This document shows positions 53,128-61,207 of a DNA stretch of 64,000 nt, piece after piece. This DNA is from Ferdinandcohnia sp047238305 (lineage in GTDB: Bacteria; Bacillota; Bacilli; Bacillales; Bacillaceae_L). The stretch is taken from NCBI RefSeq assembly GCF_047238305.1, contig NZ_JBDFMO010000001.1, forward strand, positions 806,001 through 870,000, written 5' to 3'. Position 1 is the stretch's first letter; the number at the start of each line of letters is the position of its first letter. Below the pieces are notes generated by a model. The model had not been told where the DNA came from. It did no database searches and saw only the letters and a program-made list of their open reading frames with translations. The position numbers were made by a program, and so were the translations under genes.

Positions 53128-53463
53128 TGTAAAGGGGAAAAAAAGTTGGAAACTTAAATAGTTGATTTTATTGAAATAAAGACATATCATTTATTATTAA
53201 TTTAAAAATAAAGTTGGAAACCATCTTAAAACAACTGTATTTTGGGGAACAAAAAAAGTTAGAAACCTTTCCTGGCATTAAATCATTCTTCATAGAAGCC
53301 ACACACATACAAGAGAATACTCATTAATTATACCCACATGTATTCGGCTATCAAAAACTGCCGTTTATGGCTGTATGTTTTATGATTTGAAAAAGAACCT
53401 AAATTTACAAGAGGTGCATAAAATCTTGCATGTTTTAGGCTCTTTAATTTTATTCCTTATTGT

Positions 53464-53480
53464 GTTAAAGCACCCGTTAG
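53464..53480. repeat. Inverted repeat, left arm (GTTAAAGCACCCGTTA)
   Basis: Reverse complement recurs at 54915-54930, with similarity continuing into an AATAAG motif. The arms enclose the gene at 53637-54365. A weaker relative (GTGTTTAAGCACC) lies near 61000. Confidence 0.7.
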
Positions 53481-53636
53481 CACAATTTTAAATTAATTCC
53501 GGATGGTCATCTTATGTTGTATTACAGAAATTTTATATTATTTATTCACACTTAAATTTCCTATTATTCTATTATATGAGGCATACAAAAAAAGCAGGAC
53601 CAGTGATTTTTCAACCGCCATTCCGATTTACTCAAC

Positions 53637-54365
53637 TTATTTAAAATCGAGATGCTCTAATTCTCCGTTATTTAATTCATAATCACTGTAACTAAGTTTC
53701 ACTATTTTTCTCATTTCATTGTACTCTATGATTATAGTTTTTACGATTTCCGTTATTAGATTAAATTCCGCATCATTGAAGGCTTTCAAAATATCTTTAT
53801 CCTCAAGTTTTCTAGTTCCTTCATAATTACTCCACGCATATCTATAAGCTATTGCTAATTTTAATAACCTTGGAGAAGCATACTCACTGTATTTAATAAT
53901 GTAGTCACATATCTCTTTCTTATTGAATGAAGTCATTTCATCTTCTATGGGATTTATTTTTTCCGATATTTTTGAACCTGTAAAAACATCTATTTGTTGT
54001 TTAACCTGTTCGTGTTTGATTTCGATAAAAGGATATTCTTCAAAACTCAAATTCTGAATTTCATGCTTCTTATAAAAAAACCTAACGTATTCCGACTGTA
54101 TAACTATTCCATAAATTTTAGCGTAAAGTATGCTATACCGATTAAAAGTATAGTCATTTGTAAATACTAAATCATTCGAGAAAATCTCCATCTCCTTCTG
54201 AAACAGGATTTTTACCTCTTCTGTTCTTCTAGTAATCTCCTGTATATCTTCCTTGGTAGCTAAATTTTTTCCCTTTTGATCCATATAAGCTGGCAGATAC
54301 TTTTTAATAAAAAGTCCTAAAATAAATATACATACTATATTTATTATCCCTAGTGTCCACTCCAA
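53637..54365 (-). CDS. Membrane-anchored protein of unknown function in the defence-like region
   Basis: A 242-residue protein. Residues about 3-24 form one membrane helix (TLGIINIVCIFILGLFI). A coiled-coil-like region with LATKEDIQEITRRTEEVK follows, a phrase often seen in phage- or island-borne membrane proteins, and then a helical cytosolic domain. TTG at 54365 is chosen because GGGAGTGGAG is right upstream. No enzymatic motif was recognised. It is enclosed by a 16-bp inverted repeat, suggesting it moved as a unit. Confidence 0.65.
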   Translation of the reverse strand: MEWTLGIINIVCIFILGLFIKKYLPAYMDQKGKNLATKEDIQEITRRTEEVKILFQKEMEIFSNDLVFTNDYTFNRYSILYAKIYGIVIQSEYVRFFYKKHEIQNLSFEEYPFIEIKHEQVKQQIDVFTGSKISEKINPIEDEMTSFNKKEICDYIIKYSEYASPRLLKLAIAYRYAWSNYEGTRKLEDKDILKAFNDAEFNLITEIVKTIIIEYNEMRKIVKLSYSDYELNNGELEHLDFK

Positions 54366-54828
54366 CTTCTCTCCACTCCCTTTAAAAAACACGAATATAT
54401 ACTTTTGATATTTATTTAATCCATCGAAGCTAATTGCAGTATACCCCATTCATTAACCCTTACTATATCCAGTGGTTCTACTTCTTCTCCTAAAAAACAA
54501 TCTATGCTTCAGGTAAAATCATAATTCGCCTATATAAGACCTTTACTTAATTTTTCCTTACCCTTCTCTGTTGTTTGCCAAAATTGGACAAATTCATCCC
54601 TTGTTTCTTCAACTTAATAGGAAATTTCATAAGGTTGGTTGTTCATTTTTATTTTAAATATAATCATATATGTATTATTCAACAGAAACAGCATTTTACC
54701 TTCAAGTGCTTATTCTTATTCAGAACTCTTATCATTTTTCTTTTGACTTTCACTCTCCCTTTCAGACCCCATTTTTTCAATTAATTCATAATTTTAATAT
54801 AACCCCTTTGATAAATGTGGTGGCACCA

Positions 54829-54893
54829 GGTGGTAAGCCTTGTGGCAGTCACTTGGTAAAAAAGATGGCAGAAGTGGTACATTCTTATGGCCG
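54829..54893. repeat. IS-end-like inverted repeat, left arm
   Basis: Its reverse complement reads CCATAAGAATGTACCACTTC and then alternating TTTACCA / GCCA blocks, and aligns over about 60 bp, roughly three quarters identical by eye, with 58569-58626. It flanks the RnlB/RNaseH-RnlA/TPR genes. Confidence 0.6.
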
Positions 54894-54914
54894 TAAACAA
54901 TTACCTTATTTCAT

Positions 54915-54930
54915 TAACGGGTGCTTTAAC
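54915..54930. repeat. Inverted repeat, right arm (TAACGGGTGCTTTAAC)
   Basis: Reverse complement of the arm at 53464-53480. Confidence 0.7.
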
Positions 54931-54941
54931 GGAATAAGAAC

Positions 54942-54972
54942 GGGAACGTCCAAATCAGACGTTCCCATATTT
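54942..54972 (+). terminator. Terminator hairpin
   Basis: GGGAACGTC pairs with GACGTTCCC around CAAATCA, followed by ATATTTTTT. No intact plus-strand gene precedes it, so its original gene may be lost. Confidence 0.8.
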
Positions 54973-55061
54973 TTTGCCTAAAAAAACAACAATACTATTT
55001 AACAAAGCCAATTATTTAAAAACAAATAAACGAAAATCAAATTAGGCAAATTTCACTTAAC

Positions 55062-55090
55062 AAAAAAACCACCAGAAAGGTGGTTTTTTT
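55062..55090. terminator. Bidirectional terminator after the rnlB-like gene
   Basis: AAACCACC pairs with GGTGGTTT around a short loop, with A and T runs outside both arms. It ends the minus-strand rnlA-rnlB transcript. Confidence 0.85.
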
Positions 55091-55138
55091 GAAGGAACTC
55101 TATTAAACAATAACTTTGCAAAATGTTTCTTTCTTGAC

Positions 55139-55501
55139 TTAAATAGATATACCATGAAGTAATAGTTTTTTCTGGCTGTTATTTAAAATAGAATTGTTAA
55201 TTATTTGTGGGTATTTCCTTAATGTATCATTTGCTTTTACCCTTAACTCATTTTTTCTTTCTATTTGAACAAAACTAAAAGAACTATAGTTGATTTTCCC
55301 ATTTTCACAAAATAGCTCAATAAAACGATCTGAATTATTTCCGGAATGTAAAATGCTATCAACAAGTACTCGTCCAGAACATTCAAAGCCATTTTCATTT
55401 TCAAAATTTTTGATTGTGTTAATAGGACTATCTGAACTTAAGGTGGTTAGAAGAGCAAAATAAGAAGAGTCATTCAATAATTCAATCACGACATTCTTCA
55501 T
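55139..55501 (-). CDS. RnlB-like antitoxin (candidate)
   Basis: A 120-residue soluble protein. Its length, position directly after the RnlA-like gene, and the central segment GRVLVDSILHSGNNSDRFIELF match the shape of RnlB, the antitoxin of E. coli RNase LS (hydrophobic VLVD, then GN and RF). The N-terminal part is helical and the middle beta-rich. ATG is behind AGGAGGTG, with 11 bp after the toxin stop codon, so the pair is one transcript. Recognition is from pattern only and needs profile confirmation. Confidence 0.65.
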   Translation of the reverse strand: MKNVVIELLNDSSYFALLTTLSSDSPINTIKNFENENGFECSGRVLVDSILHSGNNSDRFIELFCENGKINYSSFSFVQIERKNELRVKANDTLRKYPQIINNSILNNSQKKLLLHGISI

Positions 55502-55512
55502 TAATACACCTC

Positions 55513-56961
55513 CTAAAATACAGTATAGTACTTATCAAGTAATACAAGATTACTAATTATTAACTCCCGTGCTTCTTCCATGGTTTTTAGAACCCTTGTA
55601 GTTCCACTCTTATCCCAGTGGTTCAAGGTATTTCTATGATTTCGGTAAAAGTTATAAAGTTCATTAATATAAAATGTTTGTTGAGTAGTAAAGTGTTTTT
55701 GATGCCCAACTTGAAGTTGACGGTCATCAGGTAATCCTGGGACAGGTTCGAAACAACTAAAACCATGTGAATCATCATCTTCTTTTATTATACCCACACT
55801 AATCAATATTTCATACAAATAATATTCAATAGCTCTAAGAGAAGGAGCTGCTAAATCAGTATAATCTGGTCTAACTCCCTTTAACATTGTATTAAAAACG
55901 GCTTGATTTAGTGTATTTATTAGTTTCTGATCATTCGTCTTAATTTTATTAAAATTAGGTAGGTAATGATGAAACTTAAGGGTAATCTCCTCCTGAGGAA
56001 TATTGATTTCATGATAATCATTTAGGAGTTCAATAACCTCTCCATTATTCGGGAGAAGTTCTACCACAAGTCTCATTAATTCTTCTAGTAAACTAGATTG
56101 CTTGCCTTGTATCGTAGTCGTCCCATTTTTATAACAGGTAACTACTATCTTGTCGCTAGATAATGACAAAATAAAGTTTGTACTTTTATTTGTTTTTCCA
56201 GCTTCAAAAGTATTTATATCTTGATTACTGCTAGAAAGAATTTCAAATATAGTTGTAAACTCCTCTATTTCAATTCCTGTAATTGTTACACATCCATTTG
56301 AATTATTCTTTATACCCTTTTTTAATAAAGATTTTTTTGCTAACTCATCAGCTTTTTCATTATATACTATCCCCGAATGAGCTTTAACTTTATGAAATTC
56401 AAGATCTATACATCTTTTCATATCATTAATAAAAATAACATAATCCTTCGCAATTGTAGAGTTAGCTTTCCAATCACCTACTGCCCATTTCTCAATGCCT
56501 TCATAATCATAAAATAGAGCAATTTTTTTATACCCGTAACCAACTGCATGTGTTATAGCATTTTGAACACCTTCAATTTCTCCAGCTACATTCCGAGTAT
56601 CTATGTAATCCTTATTATTATCGGATCCTATTATTTCTTCTTTAATCCCTTCCTTATCAACTAATACAACACCATAACCATAAACCTTCGATTCGGTATC
56701 ATAGCTACCGTCTACAAAAGCTACTATAGTTGTATCATCAAGTTGATTAATAAATTCATTTATTTCTAAATTAGTATTTCCTTTCAGCTTATCAATTTTA
56801 GACGAGACATCTAGTAGAAAATGTTCTGCTTCTACCAATGTGGAAAAACCTTTATATGTTGCCCCAGTAAATCCTTCTACTTGCTTTTTACATTCATCCC
56901 ATGTTTCATAAATTCCAGTATCTCTACCAACTTTAACAGCGTAATATTTCTTTTTTGCCAA
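55513..56961 (-). CDS. RNase H1 fused to RnlA-like HEPN toxin
   Basis: A 482-residue three-part protein. Residues about 2-48 are a viroplasmin/RNase H hybrid-binding domain (KKYYAVKVGRDTGIYETW). Residues about 78-215 are RNase H1 with the full catalytic set Asp84, Glu128, Asp152 and Asp205 and a histidine in KAHSG. From about residue 225 the protein resembles RnlA: a beta-rich part (ILSLSSDKIVVTCYKNGTTTIQG), a middle domain, and a helical end with APSLRAIEYYLYEIL and the HEPN RNase motif R443-NTLN-H448. TTG at 56961 is behind GGGGGA. Likely an RNA-cleaving toxin with built-in RNase H. Confidence 0.78.
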   Translation of the reverse strand: MAKKKYYAVKVGRDTGIYETWDECKKQVEGFTGATYKGFSTLVEAEHFLLDVSSKIDKLKGNTNLEINEFINQLDDTTIVAFVDGSYDTESKVYGYGVVLVDKEGIKEEIIGSDNNKDYIDTRNVAGEIEGVQNAITHAVGYGYKKIALFYDYEGIEKWAVGDWKANSTIAKDYVIFINDMKRCIDLEFHKVKAHSGIVYNEKADELAKKSLLKKGIKNNSNGCVTITGIEIEEFTTIFEILSSSNQDINTFEAGKTNKSTNFILSLSSDKIVVTCYKNGTTTIQGKQSSLLEELMRLVVELLPNNGEVIELLNDYHEINIPQEEITLKFHHYLPNFNKIKTNDQKLINTLNQAVFNTMLKGVRPDYTDLAAPSLRAIEYYLYEILISVGIIKEDDDSHGFSCFEPVPGLPDDRQLQVGHQKHFTTQQTFYINELYNFYRNHRNTLNHWDKSGTTRVLKTMEEARELIISNLVLLDKYYTVF

Positions 56962-57059
56962 CCCGATTCCCCCACAGTACATCCTATTATATATAGAATG
57001 AATATATTCAATAATAAAGATGGTGATTGTCTATTTATTAACAGCAACAAAAAACATAA

Positions 57060-58346
57060 TCATATTAGTACAATATTTATAGCTTTCCATGACTCTTGCT
57101 GTTTCTTTTTATCAAAGGAAGGAATGGCATCGAACTGTACTTTCATCCCCTCTTTTACTTCACCCTTGATATTAGACTTATTACAAAAAAATGTATCTTC
57201 AGAGGTCTTAATAAAGCAGAAGGGTTTATCTTCTTTTACTTTTATAAGGCTTCCCACTAATGCTGTTCTAGTTTTCCTTTTCAAACTTCCTTTTTTTATT
57301 TGTTTAATGTGTATACCCTCGGCATTCCAATATTCACGACATTTAAGTGTGACTTCTTTAAATGTCATCGCGTTTGTAATATTCAATAAAATTCCGGTTT
57401 CCTTTATCAGTTGTTCTATATCATCTTTTACGACCCATTCCCTTTTTTCACGTATTTGTTTAAATAGGAGCAGATGAAAATATGATTCTTCCATTCTATT
57501 TAATTCTTTGCATAAAAGAGCAATATCATATATTAATGTAACAATACTTTCAAGTTTATGAGAAAGTGTAGCAGCATGATACATTTTCTTTAGGGCTATT
57601 TCTTCATCACCCTTATACTTTAATACTCTAGCTAATTGATGAACAATCCACCAATCAACATTCCTATGTTTGTTAAGGTCTGATAAGATTTTTATAGCCT
57701 CATCAAAATTACCCATTTGTTCATATGCATGGGCTTCAAGACATTTAAAGAATTTTTTAACTTGGTTTGCTTCATTTACAATAAATCTTACCATATCTAT
57801 TGCTTCTTGATATTTTTTTTGATGAATCAAGCATCTCACTTTATGGTGATGCCAAATTAAGTAGTTACTCCAAGGTGTTGAACCTTGGACAAGAGAAATT
57901 GGTTTTCTATCCAGGGTCTCAGGATCAATTCTATCAACCCAACTAGAGGCAATTTCCCATTTTTTATACTGTTTGGCCTTTTTTAAAACAAAAAGAACAG
58001 TAGTAGTTTTTGGTAAATCATCTGGATTTAAATCCATTATTTTATTTGCTACTTGCAAAACACTTCCTAAGGAAGAAGATTCACTTTCATTTTTCAAGTT
58101 ACTAATATACGTCCATATCAGTTCGTTTCGAAACCAATCAAATTCCATGTAATCTTTTTTATATTCTTTTACTAATGAAAGAGCAACTTCGTGCATATTT
58201 AACTTCCTCAAACAATGTAAATATCCTGCCGCTATATATTTATCTCTAGAAGTGTTTTTCCATAAATCTTGATAAACATCCAATGCCTCTCTTAATTTAC
58301 CCTCTTTTCTCAACATGTTCGCCTTTTGTTGTTGAACATTACTCAT
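57060..58346 (-). CDS. TPR protein with C-terminal OB/cold-shock-like domain
   Basis: A 428-residue protein. Residues 1-320 are helical repeats of the tetratricopeptide type (KANMLRKEGKLREALDVYQDL; HQKKYQEAIDMVRFIVNEA; AHAYEQMGNFDEAIKILSDL). After a linker, residues about 355-425 (ALVGSLIKVKEDKPFCFIKT...VQFDAIPSFDKKKQQESWKAINI) have the look of a cold-shock/S1-type nucleic-acid-binding barrel. It lies 98 bp upstream of the RNase H-RnlA gene on the same strand without a terminator between, so it may be a third component. ATG behind AAGGTGAT. No catalytic motif seen. Confidence 0.72.
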   Translation of the reverse strand: MSNVQQQKANMLRKEGKLREALDVYQDLWKNTSRDKYIAAGYLHCLRKLNMHEVALSLVKEYKKDYMEFDWFRNELIWTYISNLKNESESSSLGSVLQVANKIMDLNPDDLPKTTTVLFVLKKAKQYKKWEIASSWVDRIDPETLDRKPISLVQGSTPWSNYLIWHHHKVRCLIHQKKYQEAIDMVRFIVNEANQVKKFFKCLEAHAYEQMGNFDEAIKILSDLNKHRNVDWWIVHQLARVLKYKGDEEIALKKMYHAATLSHKLESIVTLIYDIALLCKELNRMEESYFHLLLFKQIREKREWVVKDDIEQLIKETGILLNITNAMTFKEVTLKCREYWNAEGIHIKQIKKGSLKRKTRTALVGSLIKVKEDKPFCFIKTSEDTFFCNKSNIKGEVKEGMKVQFDAIPSFDKKKQQESWKAINIVLI

Positions 58347-58786
58347 GGTTTATCACCTTTGTATTTTAATTTATCCTTAATAAATTAATTCTTATTAATA
58401 GAAAGTAAACTAATTATGCTTATATATCCTAATACAATGTTACCATAATACTAACTAATTTTGACAAAAAATTCCCATAAATATCTATTTACCCAATCAC
58501 GATAATACAAATGTAATAGAAAATTATCGCAAGCATATTTTCTTCCAATTTTGACTTCTGATTACCACCATAAGAATGTAACCACTTCTGTCATATTTTT
58601 CACCAGCAATCGCCAGTAGATTTACCACTTATCGTAATATATTTGACAAGAGGTAACGTCATGAAATCGCTTTAACAAAGTTAAGAATAATGAAATAAAA
58701 CAGCCAAATCCCGTACTTTTAGAGAGATATTAGACTTATAATCTCCACAACTAGCCCAAATGCTGAAGAAAAATATATGTTTCAAT
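58347..58786. other. Gene-free region upstream of the TPR gene
   Basis: About 440 bp of AT-rich DNA. It must hold the promoter of the TPR-RnlA-RnlB unit and contains the right arm of the IS-end-like repeat. Nothing else recognised. Confidence 0.55.
58569..58626. repeat. IS-end-like inverted repeat, right arm
   Basis: Starts CCATAAGAATGTAACCACTT and aligns with the reverse complement of 54829-54893, including blocks TTTACCAC and GCCAG. Probably the decayed end of an insertion sequence; the family is not determined. Confidence 0.6.
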
Positions 58787-59392
58787 TTATTTTTTATCTA
58801 ATTTTTCCACTTCTGTTGATACTATATCAACAATTCTATCCGTACTTTCTATTGTTAATGATAGGTTATCCTTTATATTTTTAAAAGTTTCATTCGCCTT
58901 CCTTGAATCAGCTTTATATGAATATAAAAACCGGTGTTGTGCATAACCCTGTTTTACATCATGATAGCAAGCTAATATTTCATGATAGGAAAGGTATAAG
59001 TGTTCAATTGCTCTTTCTAATCTACTTTCTTTTGTTACACTATTTAGTAGTATTTTTATTGATTCAAATTGTAGAGAATCTGCAATCTTTTCTAACCATT
59101 CCCAATGGTCATTCCTTGAGTTGTTACTTTGATTGAAAGCTTCTAGCATGTTCCTTAATACACTTCCATTATAGCTTAGTTCATCAAGACTTCTTTGAAC
59201 CAATGTAGTGATGTATTTTTCCTCACTTTTCTTTTGCTGCTTCATCTGCCAATCAAAGGACTTTTTAGCAATAAGGTAACCACCAATAATACCAACAAGT
59301 GGACTTATGTAAATAAATATTTTCTCAATTATGTATATATAGTTATTCCAATGAGCATTCAAAATTAATATATAAAAGGGATTAATCCCCAA
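58787..59392 (-). CDS. Membrane-anchored protein of unknown function
   Basis: A 201-residue protein. Residues about 18-45 form one or two N-terminal membrane helices (KIFIYISPLVGIIGGYLIAKKSF). A charged, helical cytosolic domain follows (WQMKQQKKSEEKYITTLVQRSL ... STEVEKLDKK). TTG at 59392 is preferred because GGAGG is 9 bp upstream; a GTG three codons earlier touches that site. It starts 16 bp after the 59409-60605 gene, so the two are one operon. No family recognised; position suggests a defence role. Confidence 0.65.
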   Translation of the reverse strand: MGINPFYILILNAHWNNYIYIIEKIFIYISPLVGIIGGYLIAKKSFDWQMKQQKKSEEKYITTLVQRSLDELSYNGSVLRNMLEAFNQSNNSRNDHWEWLEKIADSLQFESIKILLNSVTKESRLERAIEHLYLSYHEILACYHDVKQGYAQHRFLYSYKADSRKANETFKNIKDNLSLTIESTDRIVDIVSTEVEKLDKK

Positions 59393-59408
59393 TTTACTCA
59401 CCCTCCGT

Positions 59409-60605
59409 TTATCTAAAGTTTAAAAAATAAGAAAATGTGTTTTGAAACTTTTGTCTATTTTTATTATTAATGTAATTTGGTAAATCTGATATGTGTGAAC
59501 CTACAGTAGCAGATATGCCAGATAGTACCGCAATAAGGATAGGACTTAGTGATTGGTGAAAACCTATTGCAGTCGTGGACATAGCCCCCACTGCAGTTCC
59601 AGATACTTTTAAGAAATGAATAAGATTATCTCTAAAGCTGTTTGTGTACTCGATTATATAGGGTTCAACTTCTTTCGCTATGTATATTTCAACTTCATTA
59701 ATGAAGTCGTGATTAAATTCATTTTCTGCTAGAAAGTTAGCTGACTCAATTAATTTTCTTCTTAACTTATATAATTTTTCAAAATTATTATTACGAGCAT
59801 AAACCAATTCCCTTACTGGTATTTCATTTAGAATCGTATCTGGTATAATAGTTTCCGAAATTTTATAAAGTAAATATTGAACGTTTTGTATATGATTATT
59901 AGTTAGTTGTTGAAACGTTTCTATTACTTGTTGTTCATGATTGTTTTTAGCAACTTGATATTTCTCGATAAATATATTTGAAATATCATAATCAATAAAT
60001 GATGGTGTTAAATCTAGGACACCTGCAACCATTAAAGATCGATTAAGTTTACCTAAGATTGAAAAAGCTTGTATTTCGTGGGCGTATCTTATACTCTCTT
60101 CATTGGTATATATATTAGGCACTTCAGGTATATCAGGATATATTTTTATACCGTTTGGTTGTATAAACATACCACGTACAGCGGCGCTATGGATTGAATA
60201 ATCATCTGAGTTTTCCATTAACTTTTTAGTCATTTGCATGAGATTAGGATTACCAGTATCAAATTCATATGCCAAACGAAGTGAAAGCCAATGATTCTCA
60301 TAAAATCTTCGAGCCTTTAAATTAATAATATTTAAAATTCCTTTTTTGTAGGCATAGTCGAACTGATTTATTAAAAGTTCTTCACTTTGTAAATACTTAC
60401 TACCATTATATAGCGGAGCGTAATTAGCCATTGATATTTCCATATTGCCAAAATCTAGAGAAGCTACATCACTAGGAATTAGGAAATTGTTTTCTTGAGG
60501 ATGCAGGATTGAAACCTTATCAAACAATAAAATGAGCCTCTTTAGAATCAATTCATTTAAGGGTTTATGAGTTATTACTAGTGTATTTAGTCCATCTTTT
60601 GCCAT
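59409..60605 (-). CDS. Unknown protein with C-terminal membrane segment
   Basis: A 398-residue protein that I do not recognise. The N-terminus (LNTLVITHKPLNELILKRLILLFDKVSILHP) may be a small alpha/beta element; the middle is helical. Near the C-terminus GTAVGAMSTTAIGFHQSLSPILIAVLSGISATVG looks like a membrane hairpin. ATG at 60605 behind AGAGGAT; a start six codons earlier is less likely. First gene of a pair lying between the RnlA unit and type I hsdR, hence a candidate defence component. The pair of proteins both having membrane segments is notable. Confidence 0.65.
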   Translation of the reverse strand: MAKDGLNTLVITHKPLNELILKRLILLFDKVSILHPQENNFLIPSDVASLDFGNMEISMANYAPLYNGSKYLQSEELLINQFDYAYKKGILNIINLKARRFYENHWLSLRLAYEFDTGNPNLMQMTKKLMENSDDYSIHSAAVRGMFIQPNGIKIYPDIPEVPNIYTNEESIRYAHEIQAFSILGKLNRSLMVAGVLDLTPSFIDYDISNIFIEKYQVAKNNHEQQVIETFQQLTNNHIQNVQYLLYKISETIIPDTILNEIPVRELVYARNNNFEKLYKLRRKLIESANFLAENEFNHDFINEVEIYIAKEVEPYIIEYTNSFRDNLIHFLKVSGTAVGAMSTTAIGFHQSLSPILIAVLSGISATVGSHISDLPNYINNKNRQKFQNTFSYFLNFR

Positions 60606-61207
60606 ACTTATCCTCTTTTTCATTAGTTTTCAATTATTCTTAATAAAAAGAAAATATAATTATCTATATAATATCATGTTAGATATGTCATGGATAATTA
60701 ATCTTATCCTTATCTCTTAATAATTTTTTTAATCCCCAACATATGGACCTGTGACCGCCATTTAGGACGATAAAATTTTTGCTTGGTATGTTGAAACACT
60801 TTTTTTCAGTTAGAAACGCGTGTTTTTCGTAGAGGTGGGTATGATTGATTAGTGTTTTTGATAAAATCATTTCCGTAGGGAAATCGATAATCAAAAATAC
60901 TGTTAATTGGAGTATATTTTATGAATATAACTAGTACCTAAAAATACACAATAATGCAGTAAACATTGCATATTTTTGGATCTTTAATTATATTTTTTGT
61001 TGTGTTTAAGCACCTTTTGGGGAAATAGTATAAACTATAGTAATGTGTTATCGTTAATAAATTTCAAATAACTTAAGTTACGGATGAATAATTATAATGC
61101 TCAAAATACTTAATAAATCAACGAATCATATAAAAGTGAAACAGCCCATAAACCCGTAGGATTCTACGGGTTCAATATTATATTCTTTTGAGGGCTGCTG
61201 ACCATTT
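60606..61207. other. Intergenic region between hsdR and the unknown gene pair
   Basis: About 600 bp. A 68-codon minus-strand frame (60688-60894) has no good ribosome site and no recognised family, and I do not call it a gene. Around 60953-61015 is a diverged relative of the sequence at 53411-53480 (GCATGTTTT..., CTTTAATT, TGTGTTTAAGCACC). A nested hairpin lies at the right end. Confidence 0.5.
61141..61197. terminator. Nested hairpin after hsdR
   Basis: AACCCGTAG (61151-61159) pairs with CTACGGGTT (61164-61172), inside an outer CAGCCC/GGGCTG pair. It lies just past the hsdR stop codon. The T run is poor, so termination is likely but not certain. Confidence 0.6.

Larger units (their letters stand above)
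52921..53636. other. Gene-free region after arr, rich in small repeats
   Basis: About 715 bp. It holds the right copy of the 25-bp repeat (53103-53127), three short AAAGTTGGAAAC-like copies (about 53145, 53213 and 53255), an AGAATACTCATTA shared with 52436, and a GTTAAAGCACCCGTTA arm at about 53464-53480 that recurs inverted at 54915. No credible gene seen; probably decayed mobile DNA. Confidence 0.55.
54366..55138. other. Gene-free region with remnants of a mobile element end
   Basis: About 770 bp. It holds an IS-end-like segment (54829-54893) that recurs inverted at 58569-58626, the right arm of the 16-bp inverted repeat (54915-54930), and two terminator hairpins. No gene of its own is supported. 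Confidence 0.55.

Noticed and set aside
54670..54981. Plus-strand 103-codon frame before the terminator at 54942
   Set aside because: It crosses the IS-end-like repeat and the inverted-repeat arm; codon use is not gene-like and no product is recognised.
53637..60605. Prophage
   Set aside because: No phage structural, integrase or lysis genes were seen; gene content fits a defence island better.
60688..60894. 68-codon minus-strand frame
   Set aside because: No good ribosome binding site, no family likeness, and it lies in repeat-bearing intergenic DNA; it could be a remnant but is not supported.
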